Source: Ptiloglossa arizonensis (lineage: Eukaryota > Arthropoda > Insecta > Hymenoptera > Colletidae). From it: DNA of 64,000 nt. Positions 39,377 through 52,671 of the stretch are shown here, one piece after another. Both the position numbers and the translations under genes were made by a program. The DNA lies in the NCBI RefSeq assembly GCF_051014685.1, contig NW_027478418.1, positions 1,550,001 through 1,614,000 on the forward strand, given 5' to 3'. The notes under the pieces were generated by a model that saw only the letters and a program-made list of their open reading frames with translations, did not search any database and was not told the DNA's origin. Positions within the stretch are counted from its first letter, which is position 1, and the number at the start of each line of letters is the position of its first letter.

Positions 39377-40118
39377 ATCTCGCGAACGAATTGACGAACT
39401 CGAGAAATTCCTGTTGCATGTGAAAGCAGAAACTCGCCCGATTACAACGGTATGTGTACTTTTCCCCTAGGCCATAGTAGTTATTGGTTTCGAGTATCAG
39501 ACTTGCGAAAATTTTGATGGTTTCTCAACCATTCCTTAACTTCGAACTCCCATATCTCGCGAACGGATTGACGAACTCGAGAAATTCCTGTTGCATCTGA
39601 AAGTAGAAACTCGCCCCATTACAATGGTGTGTGTACTTTTCCCCTAGGCCATAGAAGTTATTGGTTTCGAGTATCAGACTTGCGAAAATTTTGATGGTTT
39701 CTCAACCATTCCTCAACTTCAAACTCCCATATCTCGCGAACGAATTGACGAACTCGAGAAATTCCTGTTGCATGTGAAAGCAGAAACTCGCCCGATTACA
39801 ACGGTATGTGTACTTTTCCCCTAGGCCATAGTAGTTATTGGTTTCGAGTATCAGACTTGCGAAAATTTTGATGGTTTCTCAACCATTCCTTAACTTCGAA
39901 CTCCCATATCTCGCGAACGGATTGACGAACTCGAGAAATTCCTGTTGCATCTGAAAGTAGAAACTCGCCCCATTACAATGGTGTGTGTACCTTTCCCCTA
40001 GGCCATAGTAGTTATTGGTTTCGAGTATCAGACTTGCGAAAATTTTGATGGCTTCTCAACCATTCCTCAACTTCAAACTCCCATATCTCGCGAACGAATT
40101 GACGAACTCGAGAAATTC
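39377..40118. repeat. 2-monomer (354-bp) duplication
   Basis: Positions 39377-39764 match 39731-40118 at offset 354, with a few substitutions: ACTTTTCC/ACCTTTCC, ATAGAAG/ATAGTAG and GGTTTCT/GGCTTCT. Both copies carry the uncommon CTTCGAACTCCC. Confidence 0.8.
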
Positions 40119-43100
40119 TTGTTGCATCTGACAGCAGAATCTCGCCCGATTACAGCGGTATGTGTACTTTTCCCCTAGGCCAAAGTTGTTATTGGTTTCG
40201 AGTATCAGACTTGCGAAAATTTTGATGGTTTCTCAACCATTCCTTAACTTCAAACACCCATATCTCGCGAACGGATTGACGAACTCGAAATATTCCTGCT
40301 GCAGCTGAAAGTAGAAACTCGCCCCATTACAATGGTGTGTGTACTTTTCTCCTAGACCATTCCAGTTATTGGTTTCGAGCATCAGACCAGCGACAATATT
40401 GATGGTTTCTCAACCATTCCTCAACTTCAAACTCCCATATCACGCGAACGGATTGACAAACTCGAGAAATTCCTATTGCATCTGAAAGCAGAAACTCGCC
40501 CGATTACATGTGTATGGGTATTTTTGCCCTAGGCCATACTAGTTATTGGTTTCGAGTATCAGACGTGCGAAAATTTTGATGGTTTCTCAACCATTCCTTA
40601 ACTTCAAACTCCCATATCTCGCGAACGGATTGACGAACTCGAGAAATTCCTATTGCATCTGAAATCAGAAACTCGCCCGATTTCAACGGTATGTGTACTT
40701 TTCCCCTAGGGCTTTGTAGTTATTGGTTTCGGGAATCAGCGTTTCGAAAGCTTTGATGGTTTCTCGACCATTCCTTGACATCAAACTCCCATATCTCGCG
40801 AACGGATTGACGAACTCGAGAAATTCCTGTTGCATCTGAAAGTAGAAACTCGCCCGATTACAATGGTGTGTGTACTTTTCCCGTAGGCTATTCCAGTTAT
40901 TGGTTTCGAGTATCAGACCAGCGAAAATTTTGATGGTTCCTCAAGCGTTCCTTAACTTCAAACTCCCATATCTCGCGAACGGATTGTCGAACTCGAGAAA
41001 TTCCTGTTGCATCTGAGAGTATAAACTCGCCCGATTACAACGGTGTGTGTACTTTTCCCCTAGTCCATAGTAGTTATTGGTTTCGAGTATCAGACTTGCG
41101 AAAATTTTGATGGTTTCTCAACCATTCCTTAACTTCAAACTCCCATATCTCGTGAACGGATTGACGAACTTGATATATTCCTGTTGCATCTGAAAGTAGA
41201 AACTCGCCCCACTACAATGGTGTGTATACTTTTCTCCTAGGCCATTCCAGTTATTGTTTTCGAGTATCAGACCAGCGAAAATTTTGATGGTTTCTCATCT
41301 ATTCCTTAACGTCAAACACCTATATCTCGCGAACGGATTGACGAACTCGAGAAATTCCTGTTGCATCTGAAAGTAGAAACTCGCCCGATTACAATGGTGT
41401 GTGTACTTCTCCCCTAGGCCATAGTAGTTATTGATTTCGAGTATCAGACTTGCGAAAATTTTGATGGATTCTCAACCATTCCTTAACTTCAAACTCCCAT
41501 ATCTCGCGAACGGATTGACGAACTCGAGAAATTCCTGTTGCATCTGAAAGTAGAAACTCGCCCGATTACAATGGTTTGTGTACTTTTCCCCTAGGCCATA
41601 GTAGTTATTGGTTTCGATTATCAGACTTGCGAAAATTTTGATGGTTGTTCAGGCGTTCCTTAACTTCAAACTCCCATATCTCGCGAACGGATTGACGAAC
41701 TCGCGAAATTCCTGTTGCATCTGAAAGTGGAAACTCGCCCGATTACAATGGTGTGTGTACTTTTCCCCTAGGCCATAGTAGTTATCGGTTTCGAGTACCA
41801 CACTTGCGAAAATTTTGATGGTTTCTCAAACGTTCCTTAACATCAAACTCCCATATCTCGCGAACGGATTGACGAGATCGAGAAATTCCTATTGCATCTG
41901 AAAGCAGAAACTCGCCCGATTTCAACGGTATGTGTGCTTTTCCCCTAGGCCATTCCAGTTATTGGTTTCGAGTATCAAATCAGCGAAAATTTTGGTGGTT
42001 TCTCAACCATTCCTTAACTTCATACTCCCATATCTCGCGAACGGATTGACGAACTCGAGAAATTTCTGTTGCATCTGAAAGTAGAAAACCGCACGATTAC
42101 AAGGGTATGTGTATTTTTGCCCTAGGCTATAGTAGTTATTGGTCTCGAGTATCAGACATGCGAAAATTTTGATGGATTCTCAACCATTCCTTAACTTCAA
42201 ACTCCCATATCTCGCGAACGGATTGACGAACTCGAAATATTCCTGTTGTATCTGAAAGTAGAAACTCGCCCCATTACAATGGTGTGTGTACTTTTCTCCT
42301 AGACCATTCCAGTTATTGGTTTCGAGTATCAGACCAGCGAAAATTTTGATGGTTTCTCAACCATTCCTTAACTTCAAACTCCCATATCACGCGAACGGAT
42401 TGACGAACTCGAAATATTCCTGTGGCATCTGAAAGTAGAAACTCGCCCCATTACAATGGTGTGTGTACTTTTCTCCTAGACCATTCCAGTTATTGGTTTC
42501 GAGTATCAGACCAGCGAAAATTTTGATGGTTTCTCAACCATTCCTTAACTTCAAACTCCCATATCACGCGAACGGATTGACGAACTCGAGAAATTCCTAT
42601 TGCATCTGAAAGCAGAAACTCGCCCGATTACAAGGGTATGTGTATTTTTGCCCTAGGCTATAGTAGTTATTGGTCTCGAGTATCAGACATGCGAAAATTT
42701 TGATGGTTTCTCAACCATTCCTTAACTTCAAACTCCCATATCTCGCGAACGGATTGAGGAACACGAGAAATTCCTATTGAATCTGAAAGCAGAAACACGC
42801 CCGATTTCAACGGTATGTGTACTTTTCACCTAGGCCTTTGTAGTTATTGGTTTCGGGAATCAGAGTTGCGAAAATTTTGATGGTTTCTCAACCATTCCTT
42901 AACATCAAACTCCCATATCTCGCTAACGGATTGACGAACTCGAGAAATTCCTGTTTCATCTAAAAGCAGAAACTCGCCGGATTACAACGGTATGTTTATT
43001 TTTCCCCTAGGCCATTGTATTTATTGGTTTCGAGTATCAGACATGCGATAATTTTGATGGTTTCTCAACCATTCCTTAATTTCAAACTCCCATATCTCGC

Positions 43101-43149
43101 GAACGGATTGAGGAAACTCGAGAAATTCCTACTGCATCTGAAAGCAGAA
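40119..43149. repeat. Most heterogeneous satellite domain of the window
   Basis: No multi-monomer duplication was found here apart from one single-monomer doubling. Many private substitutions occur, such as CTGCAGCTGAAAG near 40300, CATGTGTATGGG near 40508, CGAAAGCTTTG near 40745, and GAGGAAACTCG (+1) near 43110. This may be an older part of the array that recent amplification has not overwritten. Confidence 0.8.
42234..42587. repeat. Single-monomer tandem doubling
   Basis: Adjacent units from about 42234 and 42411 both carry the linked rare variants CTCGAAATATTCCTGT, CGCCCCATTACAATGG, TTTTCTCCTAGACCATTCC and CATATCACGCG. The differences seen are GTTGTATC versus GTGGCATC. This is the shortest-scale duplication noticed. 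Confidence 0.8.
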
Positions 43150-45814
43150 ACTCGCCCGATTTCAACGGTATGTGTACTTTTACCCTAGGCCATTCCAGTT
43201 ATTGGTTTCGAGTATCAAATCAGCGAAAATTTTGGTGGTTTCTCAACCATTCCTTAACTTCAAACTCCCATATCTCGCGAACGGATTGACGAACTCGAGA
43301 AACTCCTGTTGCATCTGAAAGTAGAAACTCGCACGATTGCAACGGTATGTGTATTTTTGCCCTAGGCCATAGTAGTTATTGGTCTCGAGTATCAGACGTG
43401 CGAAAATTTTGATGGTTTCCCAACCATTCCTTAACTTCAAACTACCATATCTCGCGAACGGATTGACGAACACGAGAAATTCCTATTGCATCTGAAAGCA
43501 GAAACACGCCCGATTTCAACGGTTTGTGTACTTTTCACCTAGGCCTTTGTAGTTATTGGTTTCGGGAATCAGAGTTGCGAAAATTTTGATGGTTTCTCAA
43601 CCATTCCTTAACATCAAACTCCCATATCTCGCGAACGGATTGACGAATTCGAGAAATTCCTATGGCATCTGAAAGCAGAAACTAGCCCGATTTCAACGGT
43701 ATGTGTACTTTTCGCCTAGGCCATTCCAGTTATTGGTTTCGAGTATCAAATCAGCGAAAATTTTGGTGGTTTCTCAACCATTCCTTAACTTCAAACTCCC
43801 ATATCTCGCGAACGGATTGACGAACTCGAGAAATTCCTGTTGCATCTGAAAGTAGAAACTCGCCCGATTACAACGGTATGTGTATTTTTTCCCGTCGCCC
43901 TTTGTAGTTATTGGTTTCGGGTATCAAACTTACGAAAATTTTGATGGTTTCTCAACCATTCCTTAACTTCAAACTCCCATACCTCGCGAACGGATTGACG
44001 AACACGAGAAATTCCTATTGCATCGGAAAGCAGAAACTCGCCCGATTACAGCGGTGTGTGTATTTTTGCCCTAGGCCATAGTAGTTATTGGTTTTGAGTA
44101 TCCGACTTGCGAAAATTTTGGTGGTTTCTCAACCATTCCTTAACTTCAAACTCCCATATCTCGCGAACGGATTGACGAACACGAGAAATTCCTATTGCAT
44201 CTGAAAGCAGAAACTCGCCCAATTTCAACGGTATGTGTACTTTTCCCCTAGGCCTTTGTAGTTATTGGTTGCGGGAATCAGAGGTGCGAAAATTTTGATG
44301 GTTTCTCAACCATTCCTTAACATCAAACTCCCATATCTCGCGAACGGATTGACGCACTCGAGAAATTCCTATTGCATCTGAAAGCAGAAACTCGCCCGAT
44401 TTCAACGGTATGTGTACTTTTACCCTAGGCCATTCCAGTTATTGGTTTCGAGTATCAAATCAGCGAAAATTTTGGTGGTTTCTCAACCATTCCTTAACTT
44501 CAAACTCCCATATCTCGCGAACGGATTGACGAACTCGAGAAACTCCTGTTGCATCTGAAAGTAGAAACTCGCACGATTGCAAAGGTATGTGTATTTTTGC
44601 CCTAGGCCATAGTAGTTATTGGTCTCGAGTATCAGACGTGCGAAAATTTTGATGGTTTCCCAACCATTCCTTAACTTCAAACTACCATATCTCGCGAACG
44701 GATTGACGCACTCGAGAAATTCCTATTGCATCTGAAAGCAGAAACACGCCCGATTTCAACGGTATGTGTACTTTTACCCTAGGCCATTCCAGTTATTGGT
44801 TTCGAGTATCAAATCAGCGAAAATTTTGGTGGTTTCTCAACCATTCCTTAACTTCAAACTCCCATATCTCGCGAACGGATTGACGAACTCGAGAAACTCC
44901 TGTTGCATCTGAAAGTAGAAACTCGCACGATTGCAACGGTATGTGTATTTTTGCCCTAGGCCATAGTAGTTATTGGTCTCGAGTATCAGACGTGCGAAAA
45001 TTTTGATGGTTTCCCAACCATTCCTTAACTTCAAACTACCATATCTCGCGAAAGGATTGACGAACACGAGAAATTCCTATTGCATCTGAAAGCAGAAACA
45101 CGCCCGATTTCAACGGTTTGTGTACTTTTCACCTAGGCCTTTGTAGTTATTGGTTTCGGGAATCAGAGTTGCGAAAATTTTGATGGTTTCTCAACCATTC
45201 CTTAACATCAAACTCCCATATCTCGCGAACGGATTGACGAATTCGAGAAATTCCTATTGCATCTGAAAGCAGAAACTAGCCAGATTTCAACGGTATGTGT
45301 ACTTTTCGCCTAGGCCATTCCAGTTATTGGTTTCGAGTATCAAATCAGCCAAAATTTTGGTGGTTTCTCAACCGTTCCTTAACTTCAAACTCCCATATCT
45401 CGCGAACGGATTGACGAACTCGAGAAATTCCTGTTGCATCTGAAAGTAGAAACTCGCCCGATTACAACGGTATGTGTATTTTTTCCCGTCGCCCTTTGTA
45501 GTTATTGGTTTCGGGTATCAAACTTACGAAAATTTTGATGGTTTCTCAACCATTCCTTAACTTCAAACTCCCATACCTCGCGAACGGATTGACGAACACG
45601 AGAAATTCCTATTGCATCGGAAAGCAGAAACTCGCCCGATTACAGCGGTGTGTGTATTTTTGCCCTAGGCCATAGTAGTTATTGGTTTTGAGTATCAGAC
45701 TTGCGAAAATTTTGGTGGTTTCTCAACCATTCCTTAACTTCAAACTCCCATATCTCGCGAACGGATTGACGAACACGACAAATTCCTATTGCATCGGAAA
45801 GCAGAAACATGCCC
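43150..45814. repeat. 9-monomer duplication (1594 bp offset)
   Basis: About 43150-44220 matches about 44744-45814 at offset 1594 (9 x 177 plus 1). The extra base is the long-T monomer TTTTTTCCCGTCGCCC. Differences noticed are GCGAACGG/GCGAAAGG, TAGCCCGAT/TAGCCAGAT, CAGCGAAAA/CAGCCAAAA and ACCATTCC/ACCGTTCC. An inner two-monomer echo links 44483-44680 with 44837-45067. Confidence 0.85.
43880..43905. repeat. First CCCGTCGCCC-type monomer junction (subfamily marker)
   Basis: Here the CCTAGG landmark is replaced by CCCGTCGCCC with one extra T, followed by TTTGTAG and GGGTATCAAACTTACG. The same linked set recurs near 45482, 47080, 47963, 49379, 50443, 51328, 53099, 54163 and 55048, and nowhere else in the window. 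Monomers of this type are 178 bp long. Confidence 0.85.
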
Positions 45815-48800
45815 GATTTCAACGGTATGTGTACTTTTCCCTTAGGCCATTCCAGTTATTTGTTTCGAGTATCAGATCAGCGAAAATTTTTGTGGTTTCT
45901 CAACCATTCCTTAACTTCAAACTCCCATATCTCGCGAACGGATTGACGAAGTCGAGAAATTCCTGTTGCATCTGAAAGTAGAAACTCGCTCGATTACAAT
46001 GGTGTGTGTACTTTTCCCCTAGGCCATAGTAGTTATTGGTTTCGAGTATCTGACTTGCGAAAATTTTGATGGCTCCTCAAGCGTTCCTTAACTTCAAACT
46101 CCCATATCTCGCGAACTGATTGACGAACTCGAGAAATTCCTGTCTCATCTGAAAGTAGAAACTCGCCGGATTACAACGGTATGTGTATTTTTCCCCTAGG
46201 CCATTGTATTTATTGGTTTCGAGTATCAGACATGCGAAAATTTTGATGGTTTCACAACCATTCTTTAACTTCAAAATCACATACCTCGCGAACGGATTGA
46301 CGAACACGAGAAATTCCGATTGCATCTGAAAGCAGAAACTCGCCCGATTTCAACGGTATGCGTACTTTTCCCCTAGGCCATTCCAGTTATTGGTTTCGAG
46401 TATCAATTCAGCGAAAATTTTGGTGGTTTCTCAACCATTCCTTAACTTCAAACTCCCATATCTCGCGAACGGATTGACGAACTCGAGAAATTCCTGTTGC
46501 ATCTGAAAGTAGAAACTCGCACGATTGCAACGGTATGTGTATTTTTGCCCTAGGCCATAGTAGTTTATGGTTTCGAGTATCAGACTTGCGAAAATTTTAA
46601 TGGTTTCTCAACCATTCCTTAGCTTCAAACTCCCATATCTCGCGAACGGATTGACGAACTCGAAATATTCCTGTTGCATCTGAAAGTAGAAACTCGACCC
46701 ATTACAATGGTATGTGTATTTTTCCCCTAGGCCTTTGCAGTTATTGGTTTCGGGAATCAGACTTGCGAAAATTTTGATGGTTTCTCAACCATTCCCTAAC
46801 TTCGAACTCCCATATCTCGCGAACGGATTGACAAACTCGAGAAATTCCTATTGCATCTGAAAGTAGAAACTCGCCCCATTACAATGGTGTGTGTACTTTT
46901 CTCCTAGACCATTCCAGTTATTGGTTTCGAGTATCAGACCAGCGAAAATTTTGATGGTTTCTCAACCATTCCTTAACTTCAAACTCCCATAACACGCGAA
47001 CGGATTGACGAACTCGAGAAATTCCTATTGCATCTGAAAGCAGAAACTCGCCCGATCACAACGGTATGTGTATTTTTTCCCGTCGCCCTTTGTAGTTATT
47101 GGTTTCGGGTATCAAACTTACGAAAATTTTGATGGTTTCTCAACCATTCCTTAACTTCAAACTCCCATACCTCGCGAACAGATTGACGAACACGAGAAAT
47201 TCCTATTGCATCGGAAAGCAGAAACTCGCCCGATTACAGCGGTGTGTGTATTTTTGCCCTAGGCCATAGTGGTTATTTGTTTTGAGTATCAGACTTGCGA
47301 AAATTTTGGTGGTTTCTCAACCATTCCTTAACCTCAAACTCCCATATCTCGCGAACGGATTGACGATCACGAGAAATTCCTATTGCATCGGAAAGCAGAA
47401 ACTTGCCCGATTTCAACGGTATGTGTACTTTTCCCTTAGGCCATTCCAGTTATTAGTTTCGAGTATCAGATCAGCGAAAATTTTTGTGGTTTCTCAACCA
47501 TTCCTTAACTTCAAACTCCCATATCTCGCGAACGGATTGACGAACTCGAAATATTCCTGTTGCATCTGAAAGTAGAAACTCGACCCATTACAATGGTATG
47601 TGTATTTTTCCCCTAGGCCTTTGCAGTTATTGGTTTCGGGAATCAGACTTGCGAAAATTTTGATGGTTTCTCAACCATTCCTTAACTTCTAACTCCCATA
47701 TCTCGCGAACGGATTGACAAACTCGAGAAATTCCTATTGCATCTGAAAGTAGAAACTCGCCCCATTACAATGGTGTGTGTACTTTTCTCCTAGACCATTC
47801 CAGTTATTGGTTTCGAGTATCAGACCAGCGAAAATTTTGATGGTTTCTCAACCATTCCTTAACTTCAAACTCCCATAACACGCGAACGGATTGACGAACT
47901 CGAGAAATTCCTATTGCATCTGAAAGCAGAAACTCGCCCGATTACAACGGTATGTGTATTTTTTCCCGTCGCCCTTTGTAGTTATTGGTTTCGGGTATCA
48001 AACTTACGAAAATTTTGATGGTTTCTCAACCATTCCTTAATTTCAATCTCCCATATCTCGCGAACGAATTGACGATACTCGAGAAATTCCTGTTGCATCT
48101 GAAAGCAGAAACTCGCCCGATTTCAACGGTATGTGTACTTTTCCCCTAGGCCTTTGTAGTTATTGGTTTCGGGAATCAGAGGTGCGAAAATTTTGATGGT
48201 TTCTCAACCATTCCTTAACATCAAACTCCCATATCTCGCGAACGGATTGACGAACTCGAGAAATTCCTATTGCATCTGAAAGCAGAAACTCGCCCGATTT
48301 CAACGGTATGTGTACTTTTCCCCTAGGCCATTCCAGTTATTGGTTTCGAGTATCAAATCAGCGAAAATTTTGGTGGTTTCTCAACCATTCCTTAATTTCA
48401 AACTCCCATATCTCGCGAACGGAATGATGAACTCGAGAAATTCCTGTTGCATCTGAAAGTAGAAACTCGCCCGATTACAACGGTATGTGTATTTTTCCCC
48501 TAGGCCTTTGTAGTTATTGGTTTCGGGAATCAGACTTGCAAAATTTTTGTGGTTTCTCATCCATTCCTTAACTTCAAACTCCCATATCTCGCGAACGGAT
48601 TGACGAACTCGAGAAATTCCTGTCTCATCTGAAAGTAGAAACTCGCCGGATTACAAAGGTATGTGTATTTTTACCCTAGGCCATTGTATTTATTGGTTTC
48701 GAGTATCAGACATGCGAAAATTTTGATGGTTTCTCAACCATTTCTTAACTTCAAACTCACATACCTCGCGAACGGATTGACGAACTCGAGAAATTCCTGT

Positions 48801-48925
48801 TGCATCTGAAAGTAGAAACTCGCACGATTGCAACGGTATGTGTATTTTTGCCCTAGGCCATAGTAGTTTATGGTTTCGAGTATCAGACTTGCGAAAATTT
48901 TAATGGTTTCTCAACCATTCCTTAG
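45815..48925. repeat. 13/14-monomer related block, copy A side
   Basis: From about 46140 the sequence matches the region from about 48620 at offset 2480 (14 x 177 plus 2). Beyond 46478 the offset is 2303 (13 x 177 plus 2). The plus-2 is accounted for by two long-T CCCGTCGCCC monomers (near 47080 and 47963). Copy B lacks one monomer at about 48765-48785. The region also contains GACGATACTCG (+1) near 48072. Confidence 0.83.
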
Positions 48926-51900
48926 CTTCAAACTCCCATATCTCGCGAACGGATTGACGAACTCGAAATATTCCTGTTGCATCTGAAAGTAGAAACTCGA
49001 CCCATTACAATGGTATGTGTATTTTTCCCCTAGGCCTTTGCAGTTATTGGTTTCGGGAATCAGACTTGCGAAAATTTTGATGGTTTCTCAACCATTCCTT
49101 AACTTCGAACTCCCATATCTCGCGAACGGATTGACAAACTCGAGAAATTCCTATTGCATCTGAAAGTAGAAACTCGCCCCATTACAATGGTGTGTGTACT
49201 TTTCTCCTAGACCATTCCAGTTATTGGTTTCGAGTATCAGACCAGCGAAAATTTTGATGGTTTCTCAACCATTCCTTAACTTCAAACTCCCATAACACGC
49301 GAACGGATTGACGAACTCGAGAAATTCCTATTGCATCTGAAAGCAGAAACTCGCCCGATTACAACGGTATGTGTATTTTTTCCCGTCGCCCTTTGTAGTT
49401 ATTGGTTTCGGGTATCAAACTTACGAAAATTTTGATGGTTTCTCAACCATTCCTTAACTTCAAACTCCCATACCTCGCGAACAGATTGACGAGCACGAGA
49501 AATTCCTATTGCATCGGAAAGCAGAAACTCGCCCGATTACAGCGGTGTGTGTATTTTTGCCCTAGGCCATAGTAGTTATTTGTTTTGAGTATCAGACTTG
49601 CGAAAATTTTGGTGGTTTCTCAACCATTCCTTAACTTCAAACTCCCATATCTCGCGAACGGATTGACGAACACGAGAAATTCCTATTGCATCGGAAAGCA
49701 GAAACTTGCCCGATTTCAACGGTATGTGTACTTTTCCCTTAGGCCATTCCAGTTATTTGTTTCGAGTATCAGATCAGCGAAAATTTTTGTGGTTTCTCAA
49801 CCATTCCTTAACTTCAAACTCCCATATCTCGCGAACGGATTGACGAAGTCGAGAAATTCCTGTTGCATCTGAAAGTAGAAACTCGCTCGATTACAATGGT
49901 GTGTGTACTTTGCCCCTAGGCCATAGTAGTTATTGGTTTCGAGTATCTGACTTGCGAATATTTTGATGGCTCCTCAAGCGTTCCTTAACTTCAAACTCCC
50001 ATATCTCGCGAACGGATTGACGAACTCGAGAAATTCCTGTCTCATCTGAAAGTAGAAACTCGCCGGATTACAACGGTATGTGTATTTTTCCCCTAGGCCA
50101 TTGTATTTATTGGTTTCGAGTATCAGACATGCGAAAATTTTGATGGTTTCTCAACCATTCCTTAACTTCAAACACACATACCTCGCGAACGGATTGACGA
50201 ACACGAGAAATTCCTATTGCATCTGAAAGCAGAAACTCGCCCGATTTCAACGGTATGTGTACTTTTCCCCTAGGCCTTTGTAGTTATTGGTTTCGGGAAT
50301 CAGAGGGGCGAAAATTTTGATGGTTTCTCAACCATTCCTTAACATCAAACTCCCATATCTCGCGAACGGATTGACGAACTCGAGAAATTCCTGTTGCATC
50401 TGAAAGTAGAAACTCGCCCGATTACAACGGTATGTGTATTTTTTCCCGTCGCCCTTTGTAGTTATTGGTTTCGGGTATCAAACTTACGAAAATTTTGATG
50501 GTTTCTCAACCATTCCTTAACTTCAAACTCCCATACCTCGCGAACGGATTGTCGAACACGAGAAATTCCTATTGCATCGGAAAGCAGAAACTCGCCCGAT
50601 TACAGCAGTGTGTGTATTTTTGCCCTAGGCCATAGTAGCTATTGGTTTTGAGTATCAGACTTGCGAAAATTTTGGTGGTTTCTCAACCATTCCTTAACAT
50701 CAAACTCCCATATCTCGCGAACGGATTGACGAATTCGAGAAATTCCTATTGCATCTGAAAGCAGAAACTCGCTCGATTACAATGGTGTGTGTACTTTTCC
50801 CCTAGGCCATAGTAGTTATTGGTTTCGAGTATCTGACTTGCGAAAATTTTGATGGCTCCTCAAGCGTTCCTTAACTTCAAACTCCCATATCTCGCGAACT
50901 GATTGACGAACTCGAGAAATTCCTGTCTCATCTGAAAGTAGAAACTCGCCGGATTACAACGGTATGTGTATTTTTCCCCTAGGCCATTGTATTTATTGGT
51001 TTCGAGTATCAGACATGCGAAAATTTTGATGGTTTCTCAACCATTCCTTAACATCAAACTCACATACCTCGCGAACGGATTGTCGAACACGAGAAATTCC
51101 TATTGCATCGGAAAGCAGAAACTCGCCCCATTACAATGGTGTGTGTACTTTTCTCCTAGACCATTCCAGTTATTGGTTTCGAGTATCAGACCAGCGAAAA
51201 TTTTGATGGTTTCTCAACCATTCCTTAACTTCAAACTCCCATAACACGCGAACGGATTGACGAACTCGAGAAATTCCTATTGCATCTGAAAGCAGAAACA
51301 CGCCCGATTTCAACGGTATGTGTACTTTTTCCCGTCGCCCTTTGTAGTTATTGGTTTCGGGTATCAAACTCACGAAAATTTTGATGGTTTCTCAACCATT
51401 CCTTAACATCAAACTCCTATATCTCGCGAACGGATTGACGAACTCGAGAAATTCCTATTGCATCTGAAAGCAGAAACTCGCCTGATTTCAACGGTATGTG
51501 TACTTTTCCCCCAGGCCATTCTAGTTATTGGTTTCGATTATCAAATCAGCGAAAATTTTGGTGGTTTCTCAACCATTCCTTAACTTCAAACTCCCATATC
51601 TCGCGAACGGATAGACGAACTCGGAATATTCCTGTTGCATCTGAAAGTAGAAACTCGGCCCATTACAATGGTGTGTGTTCTTTTCTCCTAGACCATTCCA
51701 GTTATTGGTTTCGAGTATCAGACCAGCGAAAATTTTAATGGTTTCTCATCCATTCCTTAACGTCAAACTCCCATATCTCGCGAACGGATAGACGAACTCG
51801 AGAAATTCCTATTGCATCTGAAAGTAGAAACTCGCCCGATTACAACGGTATGTGTATTTTTCCCCTAGGGCATTGTAGTTATTGGTTTCGAGTATCAGAC

Positions 51901-52671
51901 GTGCGAAAATTTTGATGGTTTCTCAACCATTCCTTTACTTCAAACTCCCGTATCACACGAACGGATTGACGAACTCGAGAAATTCCTATTGCATCTGAAA
52001 GCAGAAACTCGCCCGATTACAACGGTATGTGTATTTTTCCCCTAGGCCTTTGTAGTTATTTGTTTCCAGTATCAGACTTGCGAAAATTTTGATGGTTTCT
52101 CAACCATTCCTTAACTTCAAACTCCCACATCTCGCGAACGAATTGACGAACTCGAGAAATTCCCGCTGCGTCTGAAAGCAGAAACTCGCCCGATTACAAC
52201 GGTATGTGTATTTTTCCCCTAGGCCTTTGTAGTTATTGGTTTCGGGAATCAGAGTTGCGAAAATTTTGATGGTTTCTCAACCATTCCTTAACTTCAAACT
52301 CCCATATCTCGCGAGCGGATTGACGAACTCGAGAAATTCCTGTTGCATCTGAAAGTAGAAACTCGCCCGATTACAATGGTGAGTGTACTTTTCCCCTAGG
52401 CCATTCCAGTTATTGGTCTCGAGTATCAGACCAGCGAAAATTTTGATGATTTCTCAACCATTCCTTAATTTCAAGCTCCCATATCTCGCGAACGGATTGA
52501 CGACCTCGAGAAATTCCTGTTGCATCTGAAAGTAGAAACTCGCCCGATTACAACGGTATGTGTATTTTTCCCCTAGGCCTTCGTAGTTATTGGTTTCGGG
52601 AATCAGACTTGCGAAAATTATGATGGTTGTTCAACCATTCCTTAACTTCAAACTCCCATATCTCGCGAACG
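48926..52671. repeat. 21-monomer block (3720 bp), copy A
   Basis: Matches 52646-56391 at offset 3720 (21 x 177 plus 3; three CCCGTCGCCC long-T monomers supply the extra bases). Because 3720 is a multiple of 60 the printed lines align directly. I counted 14 substitutions: 3 before 49650, none from about 49645 to 51370, and 11 from 51371 to about 52455. Identity is about 99.6%. Confidence 0.94.
51946..51962 (-). other. CENP-B-box-like 17-mer, all nine core positions matched
   Basis: Read on the minus strand the 17 bases are GTTCGTGTGATACGGGA. This fits the core pattern NTTCGNNNNANNCGGGN used for the mammalian CENP-B box. Nearly all other monomers have TGGG instead of CGGG and match eight of nine core bases. 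CENP-B itself is known from mammals and fission-yeast relatives, so binding here is speculative and chance cannot be excluded. Confidence 0.4.

Noticed and set aside
51666..51690. GTGTGTGT runs as a microsatellite
   Set aside because: They are at most four to five GT units within the ordinary monomer junction ATGGTGTGTGTAC and do not expand beyond that.
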